64,000 bases of DNA, from positions 434,001 to 498,000 of the forward strand of contig NZ_JAHXYI010000005.1 in NCBI RefSeq assembly GCF_019970045.1, read 5' to 3'. The notes beneath the pieces were generated by a model. It did no database searches. It saw nothing but the letters and a program-made list of their open reading frames with translations, and was not told where the DNA came from. A program made the position numbers and the translations under genes. Origin of the DNA: Chryseobacterium sp. GVT01B. GTDB taxonomy: Bacteria; Bacteroidota; Bacteroidia; Flavobacteriales; Weeksellaceae. Below, piece after piece: positions 62,909 to 64,000 of the stretch (within the stretch, counting starts at the first letter, position 1; each line of letters starts with the position of its first letter).

Positions 62909-64000
62909 TTAATCCAGTTTCCCACCCAGTGCTTTAAACAGCAGGACGTTATTTCTGGTATTCTGGTGCTGGAATTGTAATAAATCCAGTTCAGCAGTCA
63001 GTTTGCTTTTCTGAGAGTTGATCAGCTCAAAATAATTGGCATATCCTGTCAGATAGAGATCGTTGGAAACCTCTACGCCGCGGTCCAGGAAGCCTACTTC
63101 TTCTGATTTCAGTTTCAAAACCCGTTCATAGATCTTAGTCTGTTTAAGGATCGACTGAAGCTCGTTAAAAGCAGTCGTAATACTTTTCTGGTAGTTCAAA
63201 AAAGCAATTTCCTGCTCTTTACTCGCTACTTTGAATTCATACTTCAATTGTCCTTTATTAAAAACAGGTACCATCAATCCACCCAACAATTGCCCAGCCA
63301 ATGAACTTGGTTTAAAGAATGTCTCTACAGAAAAAGAATTGAGTCCGAAACCTGCACCAAGATCAATCTTAGGATAAAAAGCAGCTCTCGCAGCCTTTGC
63401 ATCAGCCTGGGAAGCTTCTAAAACATAATAATTGGCCGCTACATCAGGTCTGGAATGGATAACTCCTTCTACATTAATTGTTTTATTTAAAACTTCCATA
63501 TTGGTAGGCATCAATATTTTTCCGCGTTTTACCTCTCCGCCATAGCTTCCTGTCAACGTAGTAATAGCCTGTTCCACTGTAACGATTTCTACTCTGATAT
63601 GTTCAATCTCTGCCAGCCAGTTGTTATTCTGTGCTTTGAACTGCTGTACCGCCAATTCTGTAGCTTTTCCAACCTCACGTTGTGCCAGAACAATTTCAAA
63701 TGCTCTTTGCTGAAGGTTGTAGTTCTTCTGGTAAATGGCAAGACGGTTATCTAAAGCCACCAGCTGGTAATATAGATTGGCAATATCCGTGAAAAGTTCT
63801 ACCTGTAATAATCTCAATCCTTCTGTGGAAGCCAGATATTTCTTCTGAGCGGCAATCTTTTTATTTTTCAACTTGCCCCATGCATCAATTTCCCAGCTGC
63901 TTCTTGCACCCAGCCAGTAATTAGGGGTAAAATCCCTGTTAATTTTCTGGTTTTCTGTAATATTAGGAGAAAGGTTGGTATCATAGTTTCCTACTCCTTC
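62909..64000 (-). CDS. TolC-type efflux outer-membrane channel, partial
   Basis: The frame is open to base 64000 on the minus strand, so the N-terminus (signal peptide, lipobox) lies outside. The visible 363 residues include WLGARSSWEIDAWGKLKN, then long coiled-coil helices (LYYQLVALDNRLAIYQKNY), PDVAANYYVLEASQADAKAARAAFYPKIDLGAG and a C-terminal helix pair, typical of NodT/OprM-type channels of RND pumps. It would connect an inner-membrane pump to the outer membrane. The pump and adapter genes should lie next to it, outside the window. Confidence 0.9.
   Translation of the reverse strand, partial: EGVGNYDTNLSPNITENQKINRDFTPNYWLGARSSWEIDAWGKLKNKKIAAQKKYLASTEGLRLLQVELFTDIANLYYQLVALDNRLAIYQKNYNLQQRAFEIVLAQREVGKATELAVQQFKAQNNNWLAEIEHIRVEIVTVEQAITTLTGSYGGEVKRGKILMPTNMEVLNKTINVEGVIHSRPDVAANYYVLEASQADAKAARAAFYPKIDLGAGFGLNSFSVETFFKPSSLAGQLLGGLMVPVFNKGQLKYEFKVASKEQEIAFLNYQKSITTAFNELQSILKQTKIYERVLKLKSEEVGFLDRGVEVSNDLYLTGYANYFELINSQKSKLTAELDLLQFQHQNTRNNVLLFKALGGKLD

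Overview
The window looks like chromosomal DNA of a Chryseobacterium-type member of Flavobacteriia (Bacteroidota). The evidence is AT-rich DNA, promoters of the Bacteroidota kind (-33 TTTG / -7 TAnnTTTG, clearest before tRNA-Leu at 58651-58680), sparse Shine-Dalgarno sites, the protein families present (DUF1800/DUF1501 pair, ABC permease fused to an M1 peptidase, leader_Chryseo-type peptides), and several families of short intergenic repeats.

Layout. 1-3.0 kb: end of a CPA2 antiporter and three small unknowns. 3.4-10.2 kb: a contact-dependent secretion payload island with two LysM proteins (one carrying a PAAR-like DUF4280 tip), an 835-residue GH19 + DUF5675 effector, a probable lipoprotein immunity partner and two decayed lipoprotein genes. 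10.3-23 kb: mostly housekeeping genes (tyrA behind an attenuator with a Tyr-rich leader peptide, sdaA, Crp-like regulator + azoreductase, amtB, two YceI paralogues, glk, DUF1800/DUF1501). 23.1-28.5 kb: a putative RNA-repair locus with a WYL regulator and HopJ-like protein divergent from an RtcB-type ligase, then a tRNA-like gene interrupted in its anticodon arm, an array of three covarying hairpins carrying the same motif, and a 584-residue protein with TerD-like signatures. 28.6-32.3 kb: a lipoprotein and the cobT-cobS-cobC salvage genes. 32.5-37.0 kb: a second RNA-repair cassette (RlaP nucleotidyltransferase, unknown, ATP-grasp, polynucleotide-kinase-like P-loop protein, Thg1-like polymerase, second RlaP).

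37-51.2 kb: a TfoX gene with a nonsense codon, DUF2975/Xre pair, ABC transporter with fused peptidase, MarR regulator + outer-membrane barrel, pnp, sugar MFS transporter, DUF4260 and rpsO. 51.4-53.1 kb: a secreted unknown and four tandem short precursors with a common leader and a six-cysteine C-x5-C-x4-CC-x3/4-C-x4/7-C core. 53.2-64 kb: mgtE, BtuF-like protein, cupin, GAF protein, a conserved unknown, MBL hydrolase, tRNA-Leu(CAA), VIT/CCC1 transporter, lgt, SDR, cold-shock-domain protein and the end of a TolC-type efflux channel.

The most promising material is (a) the RtcB / interrupted tRNA-like / hairpin-array locus together with the RlaP-Thg1 cassette nearby, (b) the four knottin-like peptides, (c) the tyrA attenuator with a Tyr-Tyr-Tyr leader peptide, and (d) the modular effector with decayed downstream genes. 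All assignments rest on reading the sequence and recalling families. No database search was run.
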